A stretch of 64,000 bases of DNA from assembly GCF_015355765.1 (NCBI RefSeq), contig NZ_JACWNA010000013.1:1-64000 (forward strand), read 5' to 3'. Made by a program: the position numbers and the translations under genes. The notes below the pieces were generated by a model that saw nothing but the letters and a program-made list of their open reading frames with translations, was not told the origin of the DNA and made no database searches. Position 1 is the stretch's first letter. Every line of letters begins with the position of its first letter. Below are positions 52,744 through 61,401 of this stretch, one piece after another. The DNA is from Actinomyces haliotis. GTDB taxonomy: Bacteria; Actinomycetota; Actinomycetes; Actinomycetales; Actinomycetaceae.

Positions 52744-55284
52744 TCAGCCCTCTCGCGTAGCCCTGCGCTCCTCGTGCTCCCCGACCCGGTCCTGGAGCCG
52801 CAGTACCCAGCGGGCGACGGCGAGGGCCTGGATCCCGGCGACGGCGGCTCCTCCCCCGACGGCGACCGCTGTCCAGGTCCGCCACGTCGGCCACGCGAGC
52901 AGGAAGAACTCGCGGACGACGGGGATGAGGACGCCGAGGACGGCGGCACCTGCCATGAGGAGGATGAGGCCCAGGCGCCAGCCGAGCAGCGGCTTGGCCG
53001 TCAGGGTGAGGAGCCACAGTCCGGCGATGACGAGAACGAGCGTCGCTCCCGTCGTCACCTGCTCGCTCGCGGCTCCCGTCATCTCGAGCCACTGGCGCGT
53101 CATGAGGGTCGTGGTCCCGGCGACGAGGCCGGCCGGCACGGCGAGCCCGAGGACGCGCGGGAGGAAGCCGGCGCGGTATCGCTGCGAGTTCGGGGCGAGC
53201 GCGAGCACGAAGGCGGGGATGCCGATCGTCAGCGAGGAGACGATGGTGAGCTGCCGGGGCTGGAACGGGTAGCTGATGGCGGTGATCGCGACGACGACGG
53301 CGATGAGGCTCGCGTAGACCGTCTTGGCGAGGAAGAGGCTCGCGATCCGCTCGGTGTTCGCCATGACGCGTCGTCCCTCAGCGACGACGCCGGGCAGGGC
53401 GGAGAACTCGCCGGACAGGAGCACCATGCGGGCGACCGCCTTCGTGGCGGGAGCGCCGTTGCCCATGGCGATGCCGAGGTCCGCCTCCTTGAGGGCGAGG
53501 GAGTCGTTGACGCCGTCGCCGGTCATAGCGACGGTGCGGGACCGGTGGTGGAGGGCCTGGACGACGGCCTTCTTCTGCTCGGGGGTGACACGGCCGAGCA
53601 CCTGGGCGTCGTCGAGGGCGGCGGCGAGGCGCTCGAGGTCCTCGGGGTCGGAGACCTCGGTGGGCAGCTCCCGGGCGTCCAGCGCCACGGGTGCGGCGCC
53701 GTCGGGTCCCTGGACTCCCGCGCGGCGCGCGACAGCGGCGACGGTGACCGGGTTGTCCCCGGAGATGACCTTGACGGTGACGCCCTGCTCGCGGAAGTAC
53801 CCGAGGGTCTGGGCCGCGTCGGAGCGGACCTCCTCCGTGAGCTCGACGAGGCCGGCGGCCGTGAGCCCGTCGGGAAGCACCGCGTCGCCGTCAGGAGCGG
53901 TGCCGAAGGAGCTGCCGCCGTGGGCGAGGGCGACGACGCGGACACCGTCCTCGGACAGCTCCCGGGCCCGCTCGAGGAGCGCGGTGGCGCCGTCGGCGGC
54001 GTCGAGGACGATCTCGGGGGCGCCCATGACCCAGGCCTCGCCGTCGAGGACCGTCCCGGACCACTTGCGGCGCGAGGAGAAGGCGACGGCCGAGTGCGTG
54101 CGAGGCAGGATGCCGGAGACCCCGGGGAGGAGGTGCAGCTCGGTGGACCCGGTGACCTCGGTGTCCGTGAGCGCGGTGAGGACCGCCTCGGCGGTGGCGT
54201 TGGGCTCGCTGCCGCCGGTGAGGGCGAGCAGCGGATCGCGCAGGTCTCCGGCGGGCAGCCCCTCCCCCGTATCCCCGTCAGGCCCAGGTGCGACGGGCTC
54301 GCCGTCGGCGCCGAGTACCTCGCGCAGGGTGATGCGTCCGGTGGTGAGCGTGCCGGTCTTGTCCAGGCAGAGCGTGTCGACGCGGGCGAGCACCTCAACG
54401 GCAGGCAGCTCCTGGACGAGGACGTCCTGCCGGGCGAGCTTGAGGGAGGCGGTCGCGAAGTTGACGCTCGTGAGCAGGACGAGGCCTTGCGGCACCATGC
54501 CGACGACGCTCGCCACCGCTGCGACGAGGGCGACCCGCCACTGGCCTGAGGAGAGTGACTGAGAGACGGAGCCGTCGAGACGCATCTGGGACCACAGGAC
54601 GAGCAGCCCGACGGGCACGATGACCCAGGAGATCCAGGTGAGGATCCGGTTGGTGCCCTCCTGCAGCTCGGAGCGGACGACCGAGTAGCGGCGCGCCTCG
54701 GTGGCGAGGCGGTTGGCGTAGGCGTCGGCACCGACGGCTGTCGTGCGCACGACGGCGCTGCCGGAGGTGACGGTCGTGCCCGACATGACGGTGTCGCCGA
54801 CCTCGGGGCGCACAGCGTCGGACTCGCCGGTGAGGATGGACTCGTCGACCTCGAGGCCGTCGACCTGGAGCACCTCGGCGTCCGCTGGCACCTGCTCGCC
54901 GGCGCGCAGGCGCAGCACGTCGTCGAGGACGATGGCGCCGACCTCGACGTCGGACTCGTGCCCGTCGCGGACGACGTGGGCGACCGGTGCGTCGAGCACC
55001 GAGAGCCTGTCCAGGGCCCGCTTGGCGCGGATCTCCGCCAGGGTGCCGGTGGCCGTGTTGAGGACGAGGACGAAGCCGAAGAGCGCGTCGGCCCAGTGGC
55101 CGAAGACGAGGGTGAGGACGAGGGCCGTCGTGATGATCGCGTTGAAGATCGTGAAGACGTTGGCGCGCAGGATCTGCCCGGCGGAGCGCGAGGTGCGGGT
55201 GCGCAACTCGTTGGTGCGCCCGTCCCGGACGCGCTGCGCGACCTCCGCGCTGCTCAGGCCTGTCTCTGCGAGTCCCCGCGTCAC
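52744..55284 (-). CDS. Cation-transporting P-type ATPase (CtpE-like)
   Basis: Membrane pump of 846 aa. The phosphorylated Asp308 lies in CLDKTGTLT, TGES is at 152-155 and GDGVND near 600. The fourth transmembrane helix has GMVPQGLVLLTSVNFA, similar to the M4 motif of mycobacterial CtpE, linked to calcium uptake; heavy-metal CPx motifs and N-terminal metal-binding domains are absent. The GTG at 55284 overlaps the TerC stop as GTGA, so it is coupled to a probable metal-handling operon. Ion specificity (Ca or Mn) is inferred only. Confidence 0.85.
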   Translation of the reverse strand: MTRGLAETGLSSAEVAQRVRDGRTNELRTRTSRSAGQILRANVFTIFNAIITTALVLTLVFGHWADALFGFVLVLNTATGTLAEIRAKRALDRLSVLDAPVAHVVRDGHESDVEVGAIVLDDVLRLRAGEQVPADAEVLQVDGLEVDESILTGESDAVRPEVGDTVMSGTTVTSGSAVVRTTAVGADAYANRLATEARRYSVVRSELQEGTNRILTWISWVIVPVGLLVLWSQMRLDGSVSQSLSSGQWRVALVAAVASVVGMVPQGLVLLTSVNFATASLKLARQDVLVQELPAVEVLARVDTLCLDKTGTLTTGRITLREVLGADGEPVAPGPDGDTGEGLPAGDLRDPLLALTGGSEPNATAEAVLTALTDTEVTGSTELHLLPGVSGILPRTHSAVAFSSRRKWSGTVLDGEAWVMGAPEIVLDAADGATALLERARELSEDGVRVVALAHGGSSFGTAPDGDAVLPDGLTAAGLVELTEEVRSDAAQTLGYFREQGVTVKVISGDNPVTVAAVARRAGVQGPDGAAPVALDARELPTEVSDPEDLERLAAALDDAQVLGRVTPEQKKAVVQALHHRSRTVAMTGDGVNDSLALKEADLGIAMGNGAPATKAVARMVLLSGEFSALPGVVAEGRRVMANTERIASLFLAKTVYASLIAVVVAITAISYPFQPRQLTIVSSLTIGIPAFVLALAPNSQRYRAGFLPRVLGLAVPAGLVAGTTTLMTRQWLEMTGAASEQVTTGATLVLVIAGLWLLTLTAKPLLGWRLGLILLMAGAAVLGVLIPVVREFFLLAWPTWRTWTAVAVGGGAAVAGIQALAVARWVLRLQDRVGEHEERRATREG

Positions 55285-56270
55285 TCGCTCCTCCTCGTGT
55301 GGATACCGCTCGTCACGGCGACGAGCACGAGCGTCACGATGATGACCCCGAGCGAGACCGTCGTCGACGGCTCCGGGACGGCCAGGATCGGCTCGCCGCC
55401 GTTGAGCCACGAGAAGCTGTTCTCATGGAGGGCGTGGTTGATGAGCTTGAAGCCGATGAAGCCGAGGATGACGGCCAGGCCGTAGGGCAGGTAGACGAGG
55501 CGCTCGAGGAGGCCGTCGATGAGGAAGAACAGCTGCCGCAGCCCCAGCAGTGAGAAGGCCGTCGCGCTGAAGACGAGGAAGGGCTCCTGGGTCAGCCCGA
55601 AGATCGCCGGGATGGAGTCGAAGGCGAACATGAGGTCCGCGGTGCCGAGCGCGATGACGCAGATGAAGAGGGGCGTGATGCGGGTCCGGCCCGCGTGGCG
55701 GTGGATGAGGCGGTTGCCGACGAAGCCGTCGGAGACGGGCACGACCTTGCGGATGAGGCGGGTGACGCCGTTGTCCACGTACTCCATGCCGTCGTCCGGC
55801 TCGCCGTCGTCGCCGAGGGCATCGGTGACCTGCTTGACCGCCGTGTAGAGGAGGAACGCGCCGAAGAGGTAGAAGATCCAGCTGAAGCGCTCGATGAGGG
55901 CGGCGCCGAGCAGGATGAAGACGAGACGGAGCACGAGGGCGATGACGATGCCCAGGAGCAGCGCCTTCTGCTGGTACTGCCTCGGCACGTGGAACGCCCC
56001 CATGATGAGGATGAAGACGAAGAGGTTGTCGACGCTGAGCGACCACTCGGTGAGCCAGCCCGCGAAGAACTCCTGACCGGGTACGGCGCCGTAGACCGCC
56101 CAGATGACCGCGCCGTACACGGCTGCCAACGCCATGTAGCCGAGGGTCCACGTCGTCGCCTCGCGCATGGTGGGCGGGTGCGGGTTTCGGGCGTGGCCGA
56201 GGAAGTCGACGGCGAGCAGCCCGACGACGATGACGCCGAGGGCGGCCCAGGCGACGGGGTGGACGATCAT
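55281..56270 (-). CDS. TerC-family membrane protein, copy 1
   Basis: 329-aa protein with about eight or nine hydrophobic segments. The family's acidic motifs are SLSVDNLFVF near residue 78 and MFAFDSIPAIF. Bacillus TerC proteins export manganese or supply it to secreted enzymes; older annotations cite tellurite resistance. A CAGGAG site precedes the ATG. It lies 111 bp after terC copy 2 and overlaps the P-type ATPase start. No riboswitch-like motif in the 111-bp gap. Confidence 0.9.
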   Translation of the reverse strand: MIVHPVAWAALGVIVVGLLAVDFLGHARNPHPPTMREATTWTLGYMALAAVYGAVIWAVYGAVPGQEFFAGWLTEWSLSVDNLFVFILIMGAFHVPRQYQQKALLLGIVIALVLRLVFILLGAALIERFSWIFYLFGAFLLYTAVKQVTDALGDDGEPDDGMEYVDNGVTRLIRKVVPVSDGFVGNRLIHRHAGRTRITPLFICVIALGTADLMFAFDSIPAIFGLTQEPFLVFSATAFSLLGLRQLFFLIDGLLERLVYLPYGLAVILGFIGFKLINHALHENSFSWLNGGEPILAVPEPSTTVSLGVIIVTLVLVAVTSGIHTRRSE

Positions 56271-56381
56271 GCGTGTGCTCCTGACGGAGGCGGGGCGCCG
56301 GTGGCGTCAGGTTGCTCCAGGGTGGGACGGGTCAGTGGTGGCGGGTGCGCGCGGTGCGCTTGTGTCCGGGCGCGAGGCCGC

Positions 56382-57407
56382 TCAGCCCGTGGGCTCCGAC
56401 TCCGCGCCGGCCTCGCGTCGGGTGGGGACTGGCCGGGAGGAGAGCAGCGACGCGACGACGGTGAGGACGATCGTGACGACGATGAAGCCGAGCGAGACGG
56501 CGATCGACGGCTCCGGGATGACGTCCCAGTGCTCGCCGCCGTTGATGAGGGGCACCTCGTTGGTGTGCAGGGCGTGGTTGACGAGCTTGAGCCCGATGAA
56601 GCCGAGGATCGCCGCGAGGCCGTAGTGGAGGTAGACGAGTCGGTCGAGGAGCCCGTCGATGAGGAAGTAGAGCTGTCGCAGGCCGAGCAGGGAGAAGGCG
56701 TTGGCCGCGAAGACGAGGTACGCCTCCTCCGTGAGCGAGTAGATCGCGGGGATGGAGTCGACGGCGAACATGACGTCGGCCGTCCCGATCGCCACCATGC
56801 ACAGGAGCATGGGCGTGATCATGGTGCGGCCGTGCGCGCGGTGGATGACCTTGCCGCCGACGAAGCCGTCGGTGACGGGGACGACGCGGGAGACGAGACG
56901 GACGAGGCGCGAGGGCCGGTACTCCTCGCCGTCGTGCTCCTCCGGAGTCTCGACGCCCTCGCGCGCCTGGGAGATCGCGGTCCACAGCAGCCACGCCCCG
57001 AAGACGTAGAAGATCCAGGAGAAGCTCTCGATGAGGGCGGCACCGAGGAGGATGAAGACGAGCCGCAGGACGAGGGCGGTGACGATGCCCGCGAGGAGGA
57101 CCTCCTGCTGGTACCGCCGGGGCACCTTGAAGCCGGCGATCATGATGACGAAGAGGAAGAGGTTGTCGACGCTGAGGGCCTTCTCGGTGACATAGCCCGC
57201 GAAGTACTCCTGCCCGTACTCGGCTCCCCAGAGGGCCCAGACGACGCCCCCGAAGACGACGGCGATGGCGACGTAGGCGAGCGACCACCATGCGGCCTCG
57301 CGGATCGTGGGCTCGTGCGGGCTTCGCACGTGCCCGACGACGTCGACGGCGATCATGACGAGGATGATCGCGGCGAGCGCGATCCATCCGAGGGCGTGGA
57401 CGTCCAT
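56382..57407 (-). CDS. TerC-family membrane protein, copy 2
   Basis: 341-aa paralog of the adjacent TerC, alignable along its length (ALSVDNLFLFVIM, FAVDSIPAIYSLTEEAYLVF). Start ATG 57407 follows GGAGG; the longer frame upstream is the riboswitch leader read as protein. First gene of a likely three-gene operon terC-terC-ATPase behind a yybP-ykoY-like leader, so manganese-dependent expression is expected. The tandem copies probably arose by duplication but are now clearly diverged. Confidence 0.9.
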   Translation of the reverse strand: MDVHALGWIALAAIILVMIAVDVVGHVRSPHEPTIREAAWWSLAYVAIAVVFGGVVWALWGAEYGQEYFAGYVTEKALSVDNLFLFVIMIAGFKVPRRYQQEVLLAGIVTALVLRLVFILLGAALIESFSWIFYVFGAWLLWTAISQAREGVETPEEHDGEEYRPSRLVRLVSRVVPVTDGFVGGKVIHRAHGRTMITPMLLCMVAIGTADVMFAVDSIPAIYSLTEEAYLVFAANAFSLLGLRQLYFLIDGLLDRLVYLHYGLAAILGFIGLKLVNHALHTNEVPLINGGEHWDVIPEPSIAVSLGFIVVTIVLTVVASLLSSRPVPTRREAGAESEPTG

Positions 57408-57429
57408 GCGGGTGCACCTCCGGTACGGG

Positions 57430-57582
57430 TTGGGTACCGAAGGTCTCCTCCCGCCATGCCGGCGCCGCTGCTGACGGGGCCGGTCTGGCCTGCGACGCCG
57501 GGGGCCGGGACCGGGCTGAAGCCCGCGATCCGGTCCGCCGTGATGACGACGTCGCCGTTGGTGGGAGTACTCCCCTCCGAGT
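57430..57582 (-). promoter_or_regulatory. Probable yybP-ykoY (manganese) riboswitch ahead of terC
   Basis: The minus-strand leader has the hallmark loop GGGGAGTA (57575-57568), then ACGTCGTCATCACGGCGG, a GC-rich central helix (CGGGCTTCAGCCCG), and near the 3' end GGAGACCTTCGGTACC. The first and last match the conserved loops of the yybP-ykoY class, which in other bacteria controls TerC genes. The element sits between TAGACT (57593-57598) and the ATG at 57407. Confidence 0.65.
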
Positions 57583-57592
57583 GGTCGGCCTG

Positions 57593-57598
57593 AGTCTA
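57593..57598 (-). promoter_or_regulatory. -10 box TAGACT of the terC operon
   Basis: Places the RNA 5' end near 57586, a few bases before the riboswitch motif. Confidence 0.5.
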
Positions 57599-57645
57599 AC
57601 GTCCCACGGCTCCGTGTCGAGCCGGCAGACCGCATGGTGTCCAAG

Positions 57646-57664
57646 GCCGGGACTCGTCCCCGGC
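57646..57664 (-). terminator. Weak hairpin after uvrB
   Basis: GCCGGG and CCCGGC arms around a 7-nt loop, 27 bp past the uvrB stop. Confidence 0.35.
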
Positions 57665-57690
57665 GCGCGCCGAGACCGCTGGCCGTCGCC

Positions 57691-59787
57691 TCAGGAGGTC
57701 GCGCGCATGTCGCGCAGCTCCTTCTTGAGGTCCTGGATCTCGTCGCGCAAGCGGGCGGCGAGCTCGAACTGGAGGTCCTCGGCGGCCTGGTGCATCTGGT
57801 CGGTGAGGTCGCCGATGAGCTGGACGAGGTCCGACTCGGCCGCGCCGGCGAGCTTCTCGCGGACGGTGGTCTCCGCGGCCTTCTTACGCCGGGACTTGAC
57901 GGCGGCCTCCTCGTGGCCGCGGTAGCCGCCGGCGAGGAGCTCCTCGGTGTCGACGTCCTCGCGGGCGAGCATGTCGGTGACGTCGGCGATCTTCTTGCGG
58001 AGGGGCTGCGGGTCGATGCCGTGCTCGGTGTTGTAGGCGAGCTGCTTCGTGCGGCGGCGCTCGGTCTCCTCGATGGCCTCGGCCATGGCGGGCGTGATCT
58101 TGTCCGCGTACATGTGCACCTCGCCCGAGACGTTGCGGGCCGCGCGTCCGATCGTCTGGATGAGGGAGCGGGTGGAGCGCAGGAAGCCCTCCTTGTCCGC
58201 GTCGAGGATGGAGACGAGGGAGACCTCGGGCAGGTCGAGCCCCTCGCGCAGGAGGTTGATGCCGACGAGGACGTCGAACTGGCCGAGCCGCAGCTCACGC
58301 AGGAGCTCGACGCGGCGCAGCGTGTCGACGTCGGAGTGGAGGTACTCGACGCGCACGCCCCGGTCGGCGAGGTAGGTGGTGAGGTCCTCCGCCATGCGCT
58401 TGGTGAGGGTCGTGACGAGCACCCGCTCGTCCTTGTCGGTGCGGCGGCGGACCTCCTCGAGGAGGTCGTCGATCTGGCCCTCGGTCGGCTTGACGACGAT
58501 CTTTGGGTCGACGAGGCCGGTGGGTCGGATGATCTGCTCGACGACGCCGTCGGACAGGTTCATCTCGTAGTCGCCGGGCGTGGCGGACAGGTAGACGGTC
58601 TGGCCGATGCGGTCCTCGAACTCGCCGAAGGTGAGGGGGCGGTTGTCGAGCGCCGAGGGCAGGCGGAAGCCGTGGTCGACCAGCGTGCGCTTGCGGGAGG
58701 CGTCGCCCTCGTGCATGGCGCCGATCTGCGGGACGGTCACGTGGGACTCGTCGATGACGAGGAGGAAGTCCTCCGGGAAGTAGTCGAGGAGGGTGTTCGG
58801 CGGGGTGCCCGGCGAGCGGCCGTCGATGTGCATCGAGTAGTTCTCGACGCCGGAGCAGGTGCCGATCTGCTTGAGCATCTCGAGGTCGTAGGTGGTGCGC
58901 ATGCGCAGCCGCTGGGCCTCGAGGAGCTTGCCGTCGCGCTCGAGGACCTGGAGGCGCTCGGCGAGCTCGTCCTCGATGCCCTCGATGGCGCGGCCGAGGC
59001 GCTCGGGGCCGGCGACGTAGTGGGAGGCCGGGAAGATGAAGACCTGGTCCACCGTGTCGATGACGTCGCCGGTGACGGGGTGGAGGGTGGCGAGGGACTC
59101 GATCTCGTCGCCGAAGAACTCGATGCGGATCGCGAGCTCCTCGTACATGGGGATGATCTCGACCGTGTCCCCGCGCACGCGGAAGGTGCCGCGCGTGAAG
59201 TCGATGTCGTTGCGCGTGTACTGCATGCCGACGAAGCGACGCAGGAGGTCGTCACGGTCGATCTGCTCCCCCACGGACAGCGGGGTCATGCGGTCGACGT
59301 ACTCCTGCGGCGTGCCCAGTCCGTAGATGCAGGACACCGAGGAGACGACGACGACGTCGCGCCGCGTGAGGAGGTTGTTCGTCGCGCTGTGCCGCAGGCG
59401 CTCGACCTCGTCGTTGATGGAGGAGTCCTTCTCGATGAAGGTGTCCGTCTGCGGGACGTAGGCCTCCGGCTGGTAGTAGTCGTAGTAGGAGACGAAGTAC
59501 TCGACGGCGTTGTTGGGCAGGAGCTCGCGGAACTCCGCAGCCATCTGGGCGGCGAGCGTCTTGTTGGGCTCGAGGATGAGGGTGGGGCGCTGGACCTGCT
59601 CGACGAGCCAGGCCGTCGTCGCCGACTTTCCCGTACCGGTGGCGCCGAGCAGGACGATGTCCTTCTCCCCCGCGTTGAGCCGCTCCGTCAGCTCCTTGAT
59701 GGCGGTGGGCTGGTCACCGCTGGGCTGGTACGGGCTGATGACCTCGAAGGGCTTCTCGGCACGGCGGAGGTCGGTGACGGGGCGCAT
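57691..59787 (-). CDS. uvrB: Excinuclease ABC subunit B
   Basis: Helicase-like damage verification subunit. Walker A GATGTGKS at residues 48-55, the beta-hairpin [16 protein letters not shown] near 101, helicase motifs [11 protein letters not shown] and QTIGRAARN, and a C-terminal UVR domain ([20 protein letters not shown]) that contacts UvrC. 698 aa. TAGCCT-GGCGCC-ATG is the same leaderless start layout as pgi. Follows pcp-coaE, in the order rpsA-coaE-uvrB common to actinobacteria. Confidence 0.97.
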   Translation of the reverse strand: MRPVTDLRRAEKPFEVISPYQPSGDQPTAIKELTERLNAGEKDIVLLGATGTGKSATTAWLVEQVQRPTLILEPNKTLAAQMAAEFRELLPNNAVEYFVSYYDYYQPEAYVPQTDTFIEKDSSINDEVERLRHSATNNLLTRRDVVVVSSVSCIYGLGTPQEYVDRMTPLSVGEQIDRDDLLRRFVGMQYTRNDIDFTRGTFRVRGDTVEIIPMYEELAIRIEFFGDEIESLATLHPVTGDVIDTVDQVFIFPASHYVAGPERLGRAIEGIEDELAERLQVLERDGKLLEAQRLRMRTTYDLEMLKQIGTCSGVENYSMHIDGRSPGTPPNTLLDYFPEDFLLVIDESHVTVPQIGAMHEGDASRKRTLVDHGFRLPSALDNRPLTFGEFEDRIGQTVYLSATPGDYEMNLSDGVVEQIIRPTGLVDPKIVVKPTEGQIDDLLEEVRRRTDKDERVLVTTLTKRMAEDLTTYLADRGVRVEYLHSDVDTLRRVELLRELRLGQFDVLVGINLLREGLDLPEVSLVSILDADKEGFLRSTRSLIQTIGRAARNVSGEVHMYADKITPAMAEAIEETERRRTKQLAYNTEHGIDPQPLRKKIADVTDMLAREDVDTEELLAGGYRGHEEAAVKSRRKKAAETTVREKLAGAAESDLVQLIGDLTDQMHQAAEDLQFELAARLRDEIQDLKKELRDMRATS

Positions 59788-59793
59788 GGCGCC

Positions 59794-59799
59794 AGGCTA
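59794..59799 (-). promoter_or_regulatory. -10 box TAGCCT, leaderless uvrB
   Basis: Six bases (GGCGCC) between the hexamer and ATG 59787. Confidence 0.65.
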
Positions 59800-59850
59800 C
59801 GCGGCACGCACGACGCGCTCGCAGGGCACGCATCACAGGCCGTTGCGCCG

Positions 59851-61143
59851 TCAGGGAAGGGCTCGGGCGATCCTGTTCTTCCACACCCAGTCGACGCCGT
59901 CGGCGAGGTCCGGCTCCGTGCCGTTGTTGAGGAGGAGGACGTCCGCGAGGGCGCGGCGCTCCTCGTCGCTCGCCTGGTTCGCCATGCGGGCGCGTGCCTC
60001 GTCCCGCGCGAGGCCGCGTCCCTCGAGCCGCTCAAGGCGGAGGGGCAACGGGGTCTCGACGACGATGACAGCGTCGAACAGATCGGCCATCCGTCCCTCG
60101 GCCAGGAGCGGGACGTCGTAGACGGCGACCGCGCCGGCGGCGACACGGTCCATGCGCTCGGCCGCGGTCGCCGCGATGAGCGGCAGCGTGATCGACTCGA
60201 GCTGCGTCCGGGCGTCACGGTCCGCGAAGACGACGCCGGCCAGTGCCTGGCGGTCGAGCGCGCCGTCGGCGGTGAGGACGGTGGGCCCGAAGGCGTCCGC
60301 GATGGCGGCGAGCCCCGGCGTGCCGGGCTCGACCACCTCGCGGGCCAGGCCGTCGGCGTCGACGACGGTCGCGCCGTGGCTCGCCAGCAGCCTCGCGACG
60401 GAGGACTTGCCCGAGCCGATCCCACCGGTGAGCCCGAGGCGGAGGGGTCTCCCGGGCCGCGGGACGGCGAGTCGGCCGAGCCCGCTCCGGGCCGCGGATC
60501 GGCGACGGACCTGGTCCGACAGCTCGACGACGAGCCTCCTGAGGACCTCCGTCGTCACCTCGACGTCGAGCGTGTCGAGCGACGGGACGTGGACGAAGCC
60601 GACGTAGGGTGCGTCCTCGCTCATTCCCGCGGCGGTCTCGAGCGCCGAGTAGAGAGTGGCGTTGCAGACGTAGCGTCCTGCGTCGTCGGAGGCCTCGACC
60701 GGGAGCCCTGCGGCCCGGAGCCGACCGACGAGAGCGCCAACGAGCCACGTGGACCGCAGGGACTCGGCCCCGCCGGGGGTGAGCTGCTCACCAGCGGGCT
60801 GCCTGCCCGCGTTGTCGGGGATGCGGGCGTCGGCGACGTTGCGCGCGGTCGTCTCGAGCCGAACAGCACCGGCCGCGGCGCTGACGCCCACGTGCAGGAC
60901 GACGTCGGGCCGGAGAGTCTCGATGAGCTCGCGGGAGCGGGCCGCGGCCCCGGTGAAGGTGACCGGGAGCTCCTCCGTGGTGAGTTCCGCGGTGCCGCCG
61001 GCGAGGGGGACCTGGTGCGGCAGGCGGCTCACGGCCTCCCAGGAGGCGTTGACGCTCTCGCCGCCGAAGGGCGCGAAGCCTGTGACGAGGACGGTCACTC
61101 GGTCAGGCACCAACCGGGACCGCGCCGGCGACTGAGACTGCAT
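59851..61143 (-). CDS. Pyroglutamyl peptidase - dephospho-CoA kinase fusion
   Basis: One 430-residue frame with two domains. Residues 15-215 are a C15-family pyroglutamyl peptidase (Pcp): VLVTGFAPFGG near the start and a readable catalytic triad E97 (RLETTARNVADARIPDN), C160 (GRYVCNATLY) and H185 (GFVHVPS). After a short linker (about 216-232) comes dephospho-CoA kinase: P-loop LTGGIGSGKS at 238-247, VDAD at 261-264 and a C-terminal LNNGTEPDL. CoaE makes coenzyme A in the last step; Pcp removes N-terminal pyroglutamate. coaE normally stands alone between rpsA and uvrB. TAACCT 7 nt before the ATG fixes the start ahead of Pcp. Confidence 0.9.
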   Translation of the reverse strand: MQSQSPARSRLVPDRVTVLVTGFAPFGGESVNASWEAVSRLPHQVPLAGGTAELTTEELPVTFTGAAARSRELIETLRPDVVLHVGVSAAAGAVRLETTARNVADARIPDNAGRQPAGEQLTPGGAESLRSTWLVGALVGRLRAAGLPVEASDDAGRYVCNATLYSALETAAGMSEDAPYVGFVHVPSLDTLDVEVTTEVLRRLVVELSDQVRRRSAARSGLGRLAVPRPGRPLRLGLTGGIGSGKSSVARLLASHGATVVDADGLAREVVEPGTPGLAAIADAFGPTVLTADGALDRQALAGVVFADRDARTQLESITLPLIAATAAERMDRVAAGAVAVYDVPLLAEGRMADLFDAVIVVETPLPLRLERLEGRGLARDEARARMANQASDEERRALADVLLLNNGTEPDLADGVDWVWKNRIARALP

Positions 61144-61150
61144 ACCCGGC

Positions 61151-61156
61151 AGGTTA
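61151..61156 (-). promoter_or_regulatory. -10 box TAACCT, leaderless pcp-coaE
   Basis: Seven bases before ATG 61143. It supports translation from the Pcp end of the fusion. Confidence 0.5.
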
Positions 61157-61339
61157 GTACCGCACTTTGCCCACCGCGACCCCAGTGCGGGGGCAGCCGT
61201 CGTCGCCGCCGTGCTGAGCGTGCTGCCAGGGCCACTCCGGCGCCGCTCACGCGGTCGCTAGGACGCACGGACTGCCAGTGCCTGTGGCGGACCGCCACGT
61301 CCCGCACCGGCCCCACACCGGTGTACGGGCTGGGAGCAC

Positions 61340-61378
61340 GACGGCGCCCCGACCGCACGAGGTGGTCGGGGCGCCGTC
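61340..61378 (-). terminator. Terminator after rpsA
   Basis: Perfect 15-bp stem (GACGGCGCCCCGACC with its complement) and a 9-nt loop, 24 bp past the rpsA stop. Confidence 0.8.
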
Positions 61379-61401
61379 AGGAGCGGATCAGGCTGTCAGG
61401 C

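Noticed and set aside
56271-56381. Second riboswitch before terC copy 1
   Set aside because: The 111-bp gap lacks the GGGGAGTA loop and other conserved motifs; only a ribosome site is clear.
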